A stretch of 64,000 nucleotides of DNA from Ruegeria sp. Alg231-54 (GTDB taxonomy: Bacteria > Pseudomonadota > Alphaproteobacteria > Rhodobacterales > Rhodobacteraceae), in contig NZ_FREZ01000014.1 in the NCBI RefSeq assembly GCF_900143525.1, positions 58,427 through 122,426 of the forward strand. The letters run 5' to 3'. Below, piece by piece: positions 18,327 through 28,481 of the stretch. The notes under the pieces were generated by a model that saw nothing but the letters and a program-made list of their open reading frames with translations, was not told the origin of the DNA and did not search any database. Position 1 is the stretch's first letter. The number at the start of each line of letters is the position of its first letter. The translations under genes and the position numbers were made by a program.

Positions 18327-19175
18327 ATGATTGTCGAAGACGTTGTCTCAGACGAAGAAATCAAGGCGTTCAAGCGCGACGGTGCGGTTGTGCTGCGCTC
18401 CAGGTTCTCAGAGGATTGGCTGGCAATTTTGCGAGACGGCATCAACGCGGATTTGGCCCGCCCAACCGATAATTTCACCCGCCATACCAAGGACCCTCGC
18501 GCACCTGCCTATTTCGAGGACTACTGGGCTTGGAATAAAATCCCGCAATTCACGCAATTCGTTCACAACTCACCTTGTGCTCCGCTTGCCGCACAGTTGC
18601 TGGGTGCACCATCGATCAATCTTGTTATGGACAACTGGTTCCTGCGCGAGGCTGGATCAACTTCGCGTCCACCGTTTCATCAGGACCTGTCCTATTTCGA
18701 CTTCGAAGGCACGATGTGCGTCCTGTGGTTGCCGCTTGAGCCGGTTACCAAAGAAAACGGTATCGCCTTCGTCAAAGGCTCGCATCTGTGGGACAAGCTG
18801 TTCATGCGGGTCAGGTTCGCCGACGGGCATCCCAGCTACGAACCCACCGAGGTTGCAGGGTTGACCTATCACCCGCCGCCTGACGTCAATGCCGATCCGG
18901 GAGCATTCGATCTTTTGCAATGGGATATGAATCTGGGCGACTGCATCTTCTTCGACATGCGCACCTTGCACGGTGGGCTGTCATCAGTCACCCCAACGGA
19001 AACGGTACGCAGGTTTACGCTGCGGATGACCGCTCCGGATGGCAGGATCCGGTATCGGGGGGATTGGGCCAAGGATGAACGGGTGCAGTTCGAAGCCGAA
19101 GGATATCGCGAAGGTGATCGAATTGATGGGGCGTTTTTCCCGCAGCTTTGGCCGCGCGGGCTGGGTCTTGCCTGA
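18327..19175 (+). CDS. Phytanoyl-CoA dioxygenase (PhyH) family protein
   Basis: A 282-residue Fe(II)/2-oxoglutarate oxygenase of the PhyH family. The facial triad is visible: H118 and D120 in PPFHQDLSYFD, and the distal H215 in LHGGLSSV, followed by an arginine-rich strand (TVRRFTLRMT) that would bind 2-oxoglutarate. The family hydroxylates diverse small molecules, including fatty acyl-CoAs, ectoine and halogenation substrates; no neighbouring pathway identifies the target. The ATG at 18327 is preferred over an upstream in-frame start because GGGGAG precedes it and the protein then begins where the family does. Confidence 0.85.
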   Translation: MIVEDVVSDEEIKAFKRDGAVVLRSRFSEDWLAILRDGINADLARPTDNFTRHTKDPRAPAYFEDYWAWNKIPQFTQFVHNSPCAPLAAQLLGAPSINLVMDNWFLREAGSTSRPPFHQDLSYFDFEGTMCVLWLPLEPVTKENGIAFVKGSHLWDKLFMRVRFADGHPSYEPTEVAGLTYHPPPDVNADPGAFDLLQWDMNLGDCIFFDMRTLHGGLSSVTPTETVRRFTLRMTAPDGRIRYRGDWAKDERVQFEAEGYREGDRIDGAFFPQLWPRGLGLA

Positions 19176-19286
19176 TTTAAGGACCGGGCTCGCACCAGTT
19201 CTGTGCATTCCTGCAAATTGAATGGCTGGTTTGTCAGTCCTACTCTGTATCAGTGAACTGAACGGACCGATCACAGGAGAGCAATC

Positions 19287-20237
19287 ATGAGTTGGAACCC
19301 CACCCAACACCCTGAGGATTCGCCTCTGGAAACGCTGATCATTCCCCGCGCACGCGATCTGGGCGGGTTCGAAGTGCGGCGTGCGCTGCCTTCGGTCAAA
19401 CGGCAACTGGTCGGCCCGTTCATCTTTTTCGATCAGGTGGGCCCCGCCGAGTTCATCACCGACGGTGGCATCGACGTGCGGCCGCACCCTCATATCGGCT
19501 TGGGTACAGTGACCTACCTGTATCAGGGCGAGTTTGAGCATCGCGACAGCCTTGGCACCCATCAGATGATCTATCCCGGTGAGGTCAATTGGATGGTGGC
19601 TGGCCGCGGCGTGACCCATTCGGAACGTACCAGTGAAGAAACGCGGGCCAAGCGGCACAGCCTGTTCGGTGTTCAGACCTGGATTGCACTGCCTGAGGTG
19701 TACGAGGACATGGCCCCGGATTTTGAGCACCACAAGCAGGGCGCGCTGCCGCATATCAAGGACAATGGCGTCAGTGCCCGGCTAATCCTTGGTTCGGCTT
19801 ATGGCGAAACCAGCCCGGTGACGATGCTGTCGGAAACCTTCTATCTGGACGTGCAACTTGAACCCGGTGCCGCCTTTCCATTGCCCGACGACCACGAAGA
19901 TCGCGGGGTTTATGTCATTCAGGGATCGGTTGAGATTGCGGGCGACACGTTCGAGGAAGGTCGCATGATGGTGTTCCGCCCGGGTGATCGTCTTTCGGTC
20001 AAGGCCGGTCCACTCGGTGCGCGGCTAATGCTTTTGGGCGGGGCCACGTTGAACGAGGATCGCTATATCTGGTGGAATTTCGTGTCCTCTTCGAAGGAAA
20101 AAATCGAAAACGCCACTCGCGAATGGAAAGCCGCGGATTGGGCCAACGGTGCCTTCCACCTGCCCCCCGGCGATGATCAGGAGTTCATTCCGATTTCCGA
20201 CGAGTTGGAGCGCACAAGCCCAAGACGGGCACGTTAA
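19287..20237 (+). CDS. Pirin family protein
   Basis: A 316-residue bicupin of the pirin family. The four metal ligands expected from characterised pirins are present: H67 and H69 in RPHPHIGLGT, H111 and E113 in GVTHSERT. The C-terminal cupin contains GVYVIQGSVEIAG. Bacterial pirins are variously quercetin dioxygenases or regulators that bind metabolic enzymes; no activity can be assigned. A strong ribosome site (ACAGGAGAG) precedes the ATG. The panE-like gene follows 67 bp later on the same strand. Confidence 0.9.
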   Translation: MSWNPTQHPEDSPLETLIIPRARDLGGFEVRRALPSVKRQLVGPFIFFDQVGPAEFITDGGIDVRPHPHIGLGTVTYLYQGEFEHRDSLGTHQMIYPGEVNWMVAGRGVTHSERTSEETRAKRHSLFGVQTWIALPEVYEDMAPDFEHHKQGALPHIKDNGVSARLILGSAYGETSPVTMLSETFYLDVQLEPGAAFPLPDDHEDRGVYVIQGSVEIAGDTFEEGRMMVFRPGDRLSVKAGPLGARLMLLGGATLNEDRYIWWNFVSSSKEKIENATREWKAADWANGAFHLPPGDDQEFIPISDELERTSPRRAR

Positions 20238-20304
20238 CCAGACGTCAGGGGGCCTTGTCCGAACTTGCGATACCGGCAATCCTCGCCTCAACGGGAGGGT
20301 TGCC

Positions 20305-21279
20305 ATGAAGATCATAATAGCAGGCGCGGGCAGCATTGGATGTTATTGCGGAGCCTTTTTGGCTGATGCCGGTCACTCGGTCACGCTGTTGGGTCGCCCA
20401 CGCATTCTGGACCCAATCCGTGAGGAGGGCCTGACCGTCACTGATTTTTCCGGCCTGCACCTTCATGTGGCGGCCGAGACGCTGACGATTTCCGAAACCC
20501 CCGATTGCCTGAAAGACGCAGAGTTGGTGATCGTGGTCGTCAAGGTCGCGGCCACGGCGGATATGGCAGAACAGATCGCGCGGTTCACCCCGGCCTCTGC
20601 GCCAGTGTTGTCCTGGCAGAACGGGATGGAAAATGCCCGGGTGCTGCGGGCAGCGCTTCCGGATCATGACGTGCGCGCGGGAATGGTGCCCTTCAACGTT
20701 GTGCCGCCCCAGCCCGCCAGCTTTCACCGCGCCACTTCCGGCGAAATCGTGATCCAGTCCGGCCCCGGCAATCTGGGGAAAGTGCTCAGCTCGCCCAACC
20801 TGCCGGTGATCGAAAGCGACGACATCGAATCTGTGCAATGGGGTAAGCTGATCATCAACCTGAACAATGCACTGAACGCGTTGTCGGGGCTGACGTTGAA
20901 GGATCAATTGCTGGATCACAGGTGGCGTCGCCTGATGGCCGACCAGATGGCCGAGGCTTTGCGGGTACTTCAGGCCGCAGGCCACCCTGTCGCATCAACC
21001 ACGCCTTTGCCCGCTTGGATGACGCCGAATATCCTTCGACTTCCTACGCCACTGTTCACCCGGATCGCCGCGCGCATGCTGACCATCGACCCCAGCGCGC
21101 GCACGTCGATGGCCTATGACCTCGCGGCGGGGCGCGTGACGGAAATCGACAGTCTGCAAGGTGAGATTGTCCGATTGGGCAAGCAATATGGGCGGCCTGC
21201 ACCGATTTGCGAAAGGGTACAGGCTCTGATCGAACAGAAGCCGAATGTAAGTCTGTCACCGGATCAGATCACCCCGTGA
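20305..21279 (+). CDS. panE: 2-dehydropantoate 2-reductase (ketopantoate reductase) family
   Basis: A 324-residue NADPH-dependent reductase. The dinucleotide-binding GAGSIG is at residues 7-12; the catalytic lysine is K181 in WGKLIINLNNALNALSG, the family signature; the C-terminal domain contains the arginine/serine stretch TSMAYDLAAGRVTEID that binds the substrate. In the coenzyme A pathway PanE reduces ketopantoate to pantoate, but paralogues act on other 2-keto acids. The start at 20305 follows GGGAGG; the longer open frame upstream overlaps pirin and is not supported. No pan genes are adjacent. Confidence 0.85.
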   Translation: MKIIIAGAGSIGCYCGAFLADAGHSVTLLGRPRILDPIREEGLTVTDFSGLHLHVAAETLTISETPDCLKDAELVIVVVKVAATADMAEQIARFTPASAPVLSWQNGMENARVLRAALPDHDVRAGMVPFNVVPPQPASFHRATSGEIVIQSGPGNLGKVLSSPNLPVIESDDIESVQWGKLIINLNNALNALSGLTLKDQLLDHRWRRLMADQMAEALRVLQAAGHPVASTTPLPAWMTPNILRLPTPLFTRIAARMLTIDPSARTSMAYDLAAGRVTEIDSLQGEIVRLGKQYGRPAPICERVQALIEQKPNVSLSPDQITP

Positions 21280-21290
21280 CTTGATTACAT

Positions 21291-22769
21291 TCAGGTGAAT
21301 GCGGTCAGTATCCAGAAGATAACGGCTGACATTGTAGCCGCCGCTGGGACGGTAATCACCCACGCGGCAATAATGGTCATGAAATGCGACCGACGCACGA
21401 GCTTGCGCCGCCGCTGCTCTTCACGGGCCAGCCGCAACTCGGGCGGGCGGCGATCATTACTTTGCTTGCGTCGGCGATCCTGATTCCATTCACGGTAAAA
21501 TCCGACGCCGAACACCGCACCCACCGCGATGTGGGTCGAGCTGACCGGCAACCCAAGCCAGCTTGCAACGATCACTGTGATCGCTGCCGACAAAGCGACG
21601 CAGAATGCACGCATCGGGTTCAGTTTGGTGATCTGGCTACCGACCATCCTGATCAGCTTGGGACCAAACAGAAACAGACCGAACGAAATACCAAAGGCAC
21701 CGATCACCATTACCCATGTCGGGATCGTGACCTTCGAGGCAAAATCGCCAAATTCAGCGGCGTGCACAATCGCGGCCAGCGGGCCGACAGCATTGGCGAC
21801 GTCGTTGGCACCATGTGCAAAGCTCAGAAATCCGGCCGAGATGACCAGAGGCAACCCAAACAAAACTTTCAGAGATTTGGTGCGGTTTTCCAGCCCTTCG
21901 GATTTACGTCGAACCCAAGGCACAGTCACGGCCCAAGCCAGAATGCCCGAGGTCAGACCGATCAGTAGCGCGATTTCCAGATCGATTTTCACGATCCGCT
22001 TCAGGCCTTTGACAGAGAGATAGGTGGCAAATGCACCGGCCATCACGGCCACCAGAATAGGAACCCAGCGACGGGCCGCCGCGATCTTGTCGTCCTGATA
22101 CTGGATTTTGGCCTTGATCAGCGCCAGAAATCCGGCAGCAATCGCGCCGCCCAGAACCGGAGAGATCACCCAGCTGGCGGCAATCGCGCTCATCGTGCCC
22201 CAGCTGACCGCGCTAAGGCCTGCTGCTGCGATGCCAGCGCCCATCACGCCGCCCACGACCGAATGCGTTGTGGAAACGGGCGCGCCGACCCAAGTCGCCA
22301 GATTGACCCACATCGCCGATGAGATCAGCGCCGCCATCATCGCCCAGATAAAGACCGAGCTATTCTGGACTGAGGCAGGGTCGATGATGCCCTTGGAGAT
22401 GGTTGAGACCACGTCTCCGCCGGCCAGCAGGGCCCCCGCGCTTTCCGCGACTGCGGCGATGGCGATTGCCCCACCCATGGTCAGGGCGTTAGCTCCGACG
22501 GCAGGGCCCATGTTGTTGGCAACGTCGTTGGCGCCGATGTTGATAGCCATGTAGGCACCAAAACCGGCAGCCGCGATGACGATCAGCCCACCGTCTGCCC
22601 GACCGAATAGTATCGCAGCAATCAATCCGGCAATGACTATAAAGGCCAGAGCGATGCCCGGCGCAAGCAGCGGCCGCGCCACGTGCACGTTCGCATGCTC
22701 AAGGCGGGAAATTCGGTGCAGATCGCTGTCCAGGGCTTGCCAGCGGTTTTTTTCGTTCGTGTTCGACAT
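21291..22769 (-). CDS. pit: Inorganic phosphate transporter, PiT family
   Basis: A 492-residue membrane protein with the two PiT signature repeats: INIGANDVANNMGPAVGA in the first half and FAHGANDVANAVGPLAAI in the second. These inverted repeats form the phosphate pathway of this H+- or Na+-coupled low-affinity importer. A soluble N-terminal extension of about 35 residues and a charged cytosolic segment (RRRKQSNDRRPPELRLAREEQRRRK) near the C-terminus are visible. No PhoU-like partner gene is next to it. It is convergent with panE (11 bp between stops). Confidence 0.95.
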   Translation of the reverse strand: MSNTNEKNRWQALDSDLHRISRLEHANVHVARPLLAPGIALAFIVIAGLIAAILFGRADGGLIVIAAAGFGAYMAINIGANDVANNMGPAVGANALTMGGAIAIAAVAESAGALLAGGDVVSTISKGIIDPASVQNSSVFIWAMMAALISSAMWVNLATWVGAPVSTTHSVVGGVMGAGIAAAGLSAVSWGTMSAIAASWVISPVLGGAIAAGFLALIKAKIQYQDDKIAAARRWVPILVAVMAGAFATYLSVKGLKRIVKIDLEIALLIGLTSGILAWAVTVPWVRRKSEGLENRTKSLKVLFGLPLVISAGFLSFAHGANDVANAVGPLAAIVHAAEFGDFASKVTIPTWVMVIGAFGISFGLFLFGPKLIRMVGSQITKLNPMRAFCVALSAAITVIVASWLGLPVSSTHIAVGAVFGVGFYREWNQDRRRKQSNDRRPPELRLAREEQRRRKLVRRSHFMTIIAAWVITVPAAATMSAVIFWILTAFT

Positions 22770-22861
22770 CGGTTTTCTGTGGGTAATAAGGTTTAACCGG
22801 CGCGGTTAACGGCTGGCAGGTCTTGTGGCAACCGGCCTCACAGAAGTTTGTTGCGAAAGCG

Positions 22862-23320
22862 TTACATTTGCCGCAGCATTTCGCGCAGTTCCGGCTCTTG
22901 CACCAGCTCTGCGGCCTCTTTCGGCGAGAACCAGCGCCGTTCACGTTCGCTGACCTCGGGGAATTCCTCGGCCAGATCTTTGACATCTATGCGATACACA
23001 TTGGTGCGCACGGGTTGGGCCGTTCCGTCATCCAGGATCTTGTCATAGGTGAAATGGCCCACCGCCTTGCGGCCCAGGTGTTTCACTTTTACGCCGGCTT
23101 CTTCCCATGCTTCTTCTTTGGCAGTCTCGGCCCCGTCCATACCGTCAATCGGCCATCCCTTTGGGATGACCCAGCGACCTGTGCCACGGCTGGTGATCAA
23201 CAGAACTTTTTTGTCGTCGCCGGTTCCGCGCACGCACAAGGCTGCAAACTGTACCCTGTGTGGGCGTTGGAAGAAGGGTTTGCCAACTTCTTCCCAGATA
23301 TTGTTCAGCCAAGATGCCAT
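22862..23320 (-). CDS. NUDIX hydrolase
   Basis: A 152-residue NUDIX protein. The Nudix box spans GWPIDGMDGAETAKEEAWEE plus AGV, with the catalytic EE pair present; the usual arginine of REx is a glutamate here, a variation I believe also occurs in diphosphoinositol-polyphosphate-type (DIPP) members. The preceding WVIPKGWP is typical of that branch. It hydrolyses a nucleoside-diphosphate-linked or polyphosphate substrate in the cytoplasm. It is followed 92 bp upstream on the same strand by the PiT gene, a possible phosphate-metabolism link (inference). Confidence 0.88.
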   Translation of the reverse strand: MASWLNNIWEEVGKPFFQRPHRVQFAALCVRGTGDDKKVLLITSRGTGRWVIPKGWPIDGMDGAETAKEEAWEEAGVKVKHLGRKAVGHFTYDKILDDGTAQPVRTNVYRIDVKDLAEEFPEVSERERRWFSPKEAAELVQEPELREMLRQM

Positions 23321-23430
23321 CGATTAAGTGCCAGTACTTTTCTTAGGTTCAAGGAAAAGTGACATAACAACTATGAACCGGGGCTTCAATGCATCTATTG
23401 AACGAACGCATTTTCTGAAGCAAACGAACG

Positions 23431-25866
23431 TCAGGTTCGCCGCTTGGCCCGCAAGGTTGGATCGGCCTGCGTCGGATCCTCGGGCCAGGGGTGTTTGGGA
23501 TATTGCGCGCGCATGTCCTTGCGCACATCCGCGTAAGATCCAGCCCAAAATCCCGGCAGATCGCGCGTGATCTGGATTGGTCGCCGCGCAGGCGACAGCA
23601 GAGTGATCTTGAGCGCCTCGCCCCCGATAAGCGGATGCCGGGTGACACCGAACAGTTCCTGCAGGCGGACCGATATCTCGGGCACCGCCCCGCCGTAATC
23701 AATCGGCACCTTGCGACCCAGTGGTGTTTCAAACGATCCCGGCGCGCGACGGTCCAATTCCTGCGTCTGGGACCAGTCCAGCCGGGCGCGCAGGGCGGGC
23801 AGCAGGTCGAACTTTTTCCAGTCGTCTGCACTACGCTGACCTGACAGCATGGGTAGCAGCCAGTCGTCCAGAGCGGCCATCAGCCCGCCCAATGAAAAGT
23901 CCGGCAGGTCGATCCCTTCGGCGCGTACCAGTTCCACCCGTGTCGCCAATCGTGCCGCGGCGCCGTCCAGCCGCAATCCCAGATCACGCACTCCGTCCAG
24001 CATGGCGCGGGCGATGGCCTCGTCCGGCGCGTCCTTCCAGATACGGTCATCCAGAGTGATCGCGCCAAGGCGTTCCTGCGTGCGCGCAATGACCCGGCGT
24101 TCGCGTTTCGACCACGCGCAGCTGTCGACCCATTCGATCTGATCCGCGAACAGGTCCCGGATTTCACGTTCCGAGATTTGTGCGGCCATGCGCACCTTGG
24201 CCTCGCGCGGGTTTCCGTCCGTATCTGTCACAACAAGATACGGCGCGGCCGCCAATGTGTCACCGCTGTCCAGCACGACGCCCTTGCCGCCGGACAGAAC
24301 GTAACGCGGCACATCGCCTTTGCGGCGTTGCCCAATTCGATCGGGATAAGCCAAGGTGGCCATCGCGGCTGGGCTCAGGTCTGTCTTGCTGCTTCGCGCT
24401 TTCAGCCGCTTGCTCTCGGCTTTGATCCGTGCCAACGCGCCCATGTTGATCTGCCACACTCGGTTGCGTTGAAAGGCGCGGGTATCGCGCAAAGCATCAA
24501 GCCGCAGCAACAGATCTACCGGAGCGCCCTTTAGCGGATCACGTTCCGCCATCAGCGCAGCCAACGAAGCGGCACTCTCCCCGGCAGTCACCAGCATATG
24601 CCCCAGCCGAGGATGCAGGGGTAGCGAAGCCAAGGCCCGTCCGTGGTCGGTGATCCGCCCTTTTGCATCCAACGCACCCAGCATGTTCAGCAATGTGCAG
24701 GCCTCGGCCATCGTTCCTTCGGGTGGTGGTGTCAAAAAGGCGAGGTCATCCGGTTCGGCCCCCCAAAGCGCCAGTTCCAGCGCAAGGCCCGTTAGGTCGG
24801 CGGCTTCGATTTCGGCAGGTGGGTAGGCGGCCAGCGCACCTTCTTCACCTTTAGACCAAAGCCGGTAACACACGCCCTCGGCCACGCGCCCTGCACGACC
24901 TGCGCGTTGGGTTGCTTCGGCCCGCGTCACCCGTTCCGTGACCAGCCGCGACATGCCAGAGCCCGGATCGAACCGCGCCCGGCGCGCCTGACCCATATCC
25001 ACAACCACGTGGATGTCGGGAATGGTCAGCGAGGTCTCGGCGATTGACGTCGAGAGCACGACCTTGCGCCCTGTCTCGGCTGGCGAGATCGCTGCGCGCT
25101 GGGCGGCAAAGGGCATTGCTCCGAACAGAGGTCTAACAGCGCAATCGTCAGTCAACCGTTTGGATAATGCGGCTTCGGCCCTGCGGATTTCGCCCTCGCC
25201 GGGCAGAAAAACGAGCATACCGCCCTCAGTTTCATGCTCGGCCTGGACGACCAGATCAATCAGCGCGTCCAGTCGTCGCGCCTGTGCACCCAGCGGCCGG
25301 TCCAGCCAACGTGTTTCAACCGGGTAACTGCGCCCTTCGGACGTCACCACCGGCGCGTTCATCAGTTGGCCGACGGGTTCGGCGTCGAGTGTGGCGGACA
25401 TCGCCAGCAGGATCAGGTCGTCGCGTAGTGCGCCCGTAACCTCAAGGCACAGGGCAAGCCCGAGATCAGCGTTCAAAGATCGTTCGTGAAACTCGTCAAA
25501 AATCACCGCGCCGACGCCGGGCAGATCCGGTTCAGATTGCAGCATTCGGGTCAGAATACCTTCGGTCACCACTTCGATGCGGGTTGTTTTTGAGGTTTTC
25601 GCATCGCCCCGCACGCGGTAACCGACGGTTTCGCCTGCACGTTGTCCCAGTGTTTCAGCCATCCGCTCTGCCGCGGCACGCGCAGCAAGCCTTCGGGGTT
25701 CGAGCATTATGATCTTGCCGTCGCACAACCCGGCCTCGAGCATCGCAAGAGGCACCCGCGTTGTCTTGCCTGCGCCCGGAGGGGCTTGCAAAACGGCCCG
25801 GCCATTGGCCTTCAGGGCGTCAAGCAATTCGGGGATAGCGTCATCGATGGGCAGGCGTGTTGTCAT
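23431..25866 (-). CDS. hrpB: ATP-dependent helicase HrpB
   Basis: An 811-residue DEAH-type helicase. Walker A is APPGAGKTTRVP close to the N-terminus, motif II is DEFHERS, motif III SATLDAEPV, and motif VI EATQRAGRAGRV. The C-terminal half contains the HrpB-specific domain (VRLQELFGVTRHPLIGGEAL). Length fits HrpB (about 820). The frame is open much further upstream to 26076, but the ATG at 25866 gives MTTRLPIDDAIPELL, which matches the family, and ATAAGG precedes it. HrpB's cellular role in RNA metabolism is not well defined. It is divergent from meaB across 225 bp. Confidence 0.95.
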   Translation of the reverse strand: MTTRLPIDDAIPELLDALKANGRAVLQAPPGAGKTTRVPLAMLEAGLCDGKIIMLEPRRLAARAAAERMAETLGQRAGETVGYRVRGDAKTSKTTRIEVVTEGILTRMLQSEPDLPGVGAVIFDEFHERSLNADLGLALCLEVTGALRDDLILLAMSATLDAEPVGQLMNAPVVTSEGRSYPVETRWLDRPLGAQARRLDALIDLVVQAEHETEGGMLVFLPGEGEIRRAEAALSKRLTDDCAVRPLFGAMPFAAQRAAISPAETGRKVVLSTSIAETSLTIPDIHVVVDMGQARRARFDPGSGMSRLVTERVTRAEATQRAGRAGRVAEGVCYRLWSKGEEGALAAYPPAEIEAADLTGLALELALWGAEPDDLAFLTPPPEGTMAEACTLLNMLGALDAKGRITDHGRALASLPLHPRLGHMLVTAGESAASLAALMAERDPLKGAPVDLLLRLDALRDTRAFQRNRVWQINMGALARIKAESKRLKARSSKTDLSPAAMATLAYPDRIGQRRKGDVPRYVLSGGKGVVLDSGDTLAAAPYLVVTDTDGNPREAKVRMAAQISEREIRDLFADQIEWVDSCAWSKRERRVIARTQERLGAITLDDRIWKDAPDEAIARAMLDGVRDLGLRLDGAAARLATRVELVRAEGIDLPDFSLGGLMAALDDWLLPMLSGQRSADDWKKFDLLPALRARLDWSQTQELDRRAPGSFETPLGRKVPIDYGGAVPEISVRLQELFGVTRHPLIGGEALKITLLSPARRPIQITRDLPGFWAGSYADVRKDMRAQYPKHPWPEDPTQADPTLRAKRRT

Positions 25867-26091
25867 TGGCGCCTTATCCGCCAACCAAGGCGCAACGTCC
25901 AGTTCTGCTGTTTCCCAATGACGATGATCGCGCCGCTGCAGCATAGAACCAGCGGCGGTCCGGTCAAAGAGGATCAACAGCAACACATAGATGCGAAATG
26001 CAGGTATCGGGCAGGTTTCCTTCGCGGTCCGGTCTGGACAAATCACCTGTCGGGGCGGCAAGTAGTCGTGCCGCAAAAGATCGGGGTCGGA

Positions 26092-27069
26092 ATGGATATG
26101 GACAGCCTAGGTGATAAGATTTTGAACGGAGACCGGCGTGCGCTGGCCCGGGCAATCACTCTGGTCGAAAGTGGCCGCGCCGATCATCGGGCGCAGGCGT
26201 CTGAGTTGCTGGCGCATTTGGCCAAAGCCGGGCGGCAATCCCTGCGCGTTGGGTTGTCCGGTACTCCGGGGGTGGGCAAATCCACCTTTATCGAAAGCTT
26301 TGGCATGATGCTGATCGAGCAGGGCCTCCGCGTTGCGGTCCTGGCCGTCGACCCCAGCTCGACCCGTTCAGGTGGATCTATTCTGGGTGACAAAACCCGG
26401 ATGGAGCGGTTGAGTCGCGAGAAGAACGCCTTTATCCGCCCATCCCCCAGCCAATCCCATTTGGGCGGCGTGGCTCGCCGTACACGTGAGGCGATTGCCC
26501 TGTGCGAGGCGGCGGGATTCGACGTGGTGCTGATTGAAACTGTAGGGGTCGGGCAGTCCGAGACCGTCGTCTCTGAAATGTCCGATCTGTTTCTGCTGCT
26601 GCTCGCTCCTGCGGGCGGTGATGAATTGCAGGGGGTCAAACGCGGCATCATGGAAATGGCCGATATGATCCTTGTGAACAAGGCGGATGGAGATTTGAAA
26701 GCCACGGCCACCCGCACCTGTGCCGATTACGCGGGGGCTTTGCGCCTGCTGCGAAAGCGCCCGCAGGACCCAGAAGGTTTTCCCAAAGCGATGACCGTTT
26801 CCGCGGTCGAGGAACATGGACTTGACCAAGCCTGGGACGAAATGACCACCCTGTCAGGCTGGCGGCGTGAAAACGGCCATTGGGATGGCAACCGCGCGGC
26901 GCAAGCGCGGTTCTGGTTCGATCAAGAGGTGCGTTACGCGCTGCTATCGCGGTTGGATACGCCGACCGCCCGCGCAGAAATGGATCGCCTTGGGGCCGCC
27001 GTTGGCGCAGGCAATCTCAGCCCGACGGCAGCTGCGGATCGAATGCTTAGTATCCTGGCAACACACTAG
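26092..27069 (+). CDS. meaB: MeaB-type GTPase (methylmalonyl-CoA mutase chaperone)
   Basis: A 325-residue G3E P-loop GTPase. Walker A is GTPGVGKST at residues 57-65; AVDPSSTRSGGSILGDKTRM and ETVGVGQSE are the switch segments typical of MeaB/ArgK; the guanine-specificity NKAD follows. MeaB protects and reloads the B12-dependent methylmalonyl-CoA mutase in propionate assimilation. The mutase gene is not in the window. Two ATGs (26092, 26098) are possible; GGGGTCGGA precedes the first. The open frame extends upstream over the hrpB start but lacks family sequence there. Confidence 0.93.
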   Translation: MDMDSLGDKILNGDRRALARAITLVESGRADHRAQASELLAHLAKAGRQSLRVGLSGTPGVGKSTFIESFGMMLIEQGLRVAVLAVDPSSTRSGGSILGDKTRMERLSREKNAFIRPSPSQSHLGGVARRTREAIALCEAAGFDVVLIETVGVGQSETVVSEMSDLFLLLLAPAGGDELQGVKRGIMEMADMILVNKADGDLKATATRTCADYAGALRLLRKRPQDPEGFPKAMTVSAVEEHGLDQAWDEMTTLSGWRRENGHWDGNRAAQARFWFDQEVRYALLSRLDTPTARAEMDRLGAAVGAGNLSPTAAADRMLSILATH

Positions 27070-27215
27070 ACGCCTGTTGGTGTCAGTGGTGGAGGGTGCG
27101 CTAAAATCATGTATTATGGGCAAGGATGCAATTTCTGATTGTGCAATTTCGAGAGCAAGGCGGTAGTCTCGATGGTGCGCAAGTCAACAAATGAACGCGT
27201 CGGAGAAAGCCGTAC

Positions 27216-28358
27216 ATGCCCAATATCCGTGGGACAAATGGTGACGACGATATCGAAGTCACCGGCGACGAAGGTACGCTGAACGGTACGCCTCAGGGCA
27301 CACCCATTGATGATATTCGCGCCCGTGGCGGCGACGATGAGATCACGATTGTAAGCAGTACTATTTCCGGAAGTGTAAGCGGCAATGCCGGAAACGATGA
27401 AATCACAGTGTCCAACGCCCAGATCGATGGGCAGATCAATGCGGGCCGCGATGCGGATACCGTCTCGGTTTTCGACGTTGGCGTCGGCAATATCCGTTTG
27501 GGGCAGGGTAATGATACCCTGAACTTTATCCGAACCCAAGTCGCCGGGGATGTACGGGGCGGCGGCGGGCAGGACGCGCTGAACCTTCCGGTTGGCACCA
27601 CTGTAACAGACGACAATTTCGGTACGCTCACCGTTGTTGTCGGACAATCCTATTCGCTGTCCAGCGGCAGCTTCGAATTGCCCTCGGGGATCGTGGTCAA
27701 CTATAGCGGGTTTGAATCCGGCACAGGTTTTTTGTGCTTTACCCGCGATACAGTAATTCAAGCACAACGTGGTCCGGTCCTTATTCAGGATCTTCGGCAG
27801 GGGGATATGATCCCAACGCAGGGCAACGGGATGCAACCGATCCGCTGGATCGGGCGTCGTAAATTTGACTCGGTGGCATTGGCGGGCGATCCGAAACGTC
27901 GCCCCGTCCGCATATTGGCAGGCGCGCTGGGCAATGGGTTGCCCAAACGAGACCTGCTGGTGTCACGGCAGCACAGAATGCTGGTGCAGTCAAAAATCGC
28001 TGAACGGATGTTTGGCGAGACCGAAGTTCTGATTCCAGCGATGAAACTGACCGCGCTGCTGGGGATATTCGTTGATGATACGGTGGACAGTGTCGAATAT
28101 TACCACCTGCTTTTTGATAGGCATGAGGTTATTTTTGCCGAAAACGCCCCAAGCGAAAGCCTTTTTACCGGGCCTGAGGCGCTCAAGACCCTTAGCCTGG
28201 AAGCCCGACGTGAAATATTCGATATCTTTCCGGAATTGGCGGATATGAACCACAATCCCAACCCGGCCCGGCACATCCCCAAAGGCCCCCAACAAGCGCG
28301 CCTCGTGGCTCGGCACCTGAAGAATGAAAAGCCACCGCTGCAGGGCTATGAGGTATAG
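27216..28358 (+). CDS. Hint-domain protein with RTX-like repeat region
   Basis: A 380-residue protein. Residues 1-125 contain glycine/aspartate-rich repeats (GTNGDDDIEVTG, GGDDEIT, GNAGNDEIT, GQGNDTLN), resembling calcium-binding RTX beta-roll units. From C174 (FLCFTRDTVIQAQRGPVLIQDL) a Hint (hedgehog/intein) module begins, with cysteine at the self-cleavage position and a later SRQHRML block. Rhodobacterales encode many such proteins, presumed secreted by type I export; no exporter gene is adjacent. Autocatalytic cleavage is inferred from the family. The ribosome site is CGGAGAAAG. Confidence 0.8.
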   Translation: MPNIRGTNGDDDIEVTGDEGTLNGTPQGTPIDDIRARGGDDEITIVSSTISGSVSGNAGNDEITVSNAQIDGQINAGRDADTVSVFDVGVGNIRLGQGNDTLNFIRTQVAGDVRGGGGQDALNLPVGTTVTDDNFGTLTVVVGQSYSLSSGSFELPSGIVVNYSGFESGTGFLCFTRDTVIQAQRGPVLIQDLRQGDMIPTQGNGMQPIRWIGRRKFDSVALAGDPKRRPVRILAGALGNGLPKRDLLVSRQHRMLVQSKIAERMFGETEVLIPAMKLTALLGIFVDDTVDSVEYYHLLFDRHEVIFAENAPSESLFTGPEALKTLSLEARREIFDIFPELADMNHNPNPARHIPKGPQQARLVARHLKNEKPPLQGYEV

Positions 28359-28481
28359 GGAAACGCCCCTTGGATGTTTAAATCCCAAAAAAGCAGTTAT
28401 GTAGAACCCGCTCTGAATACGTGACTGAATGAAATAACCCGATCAGACAGGCGATTCTGGTCAAAAAAGGGCAGTTGAAGA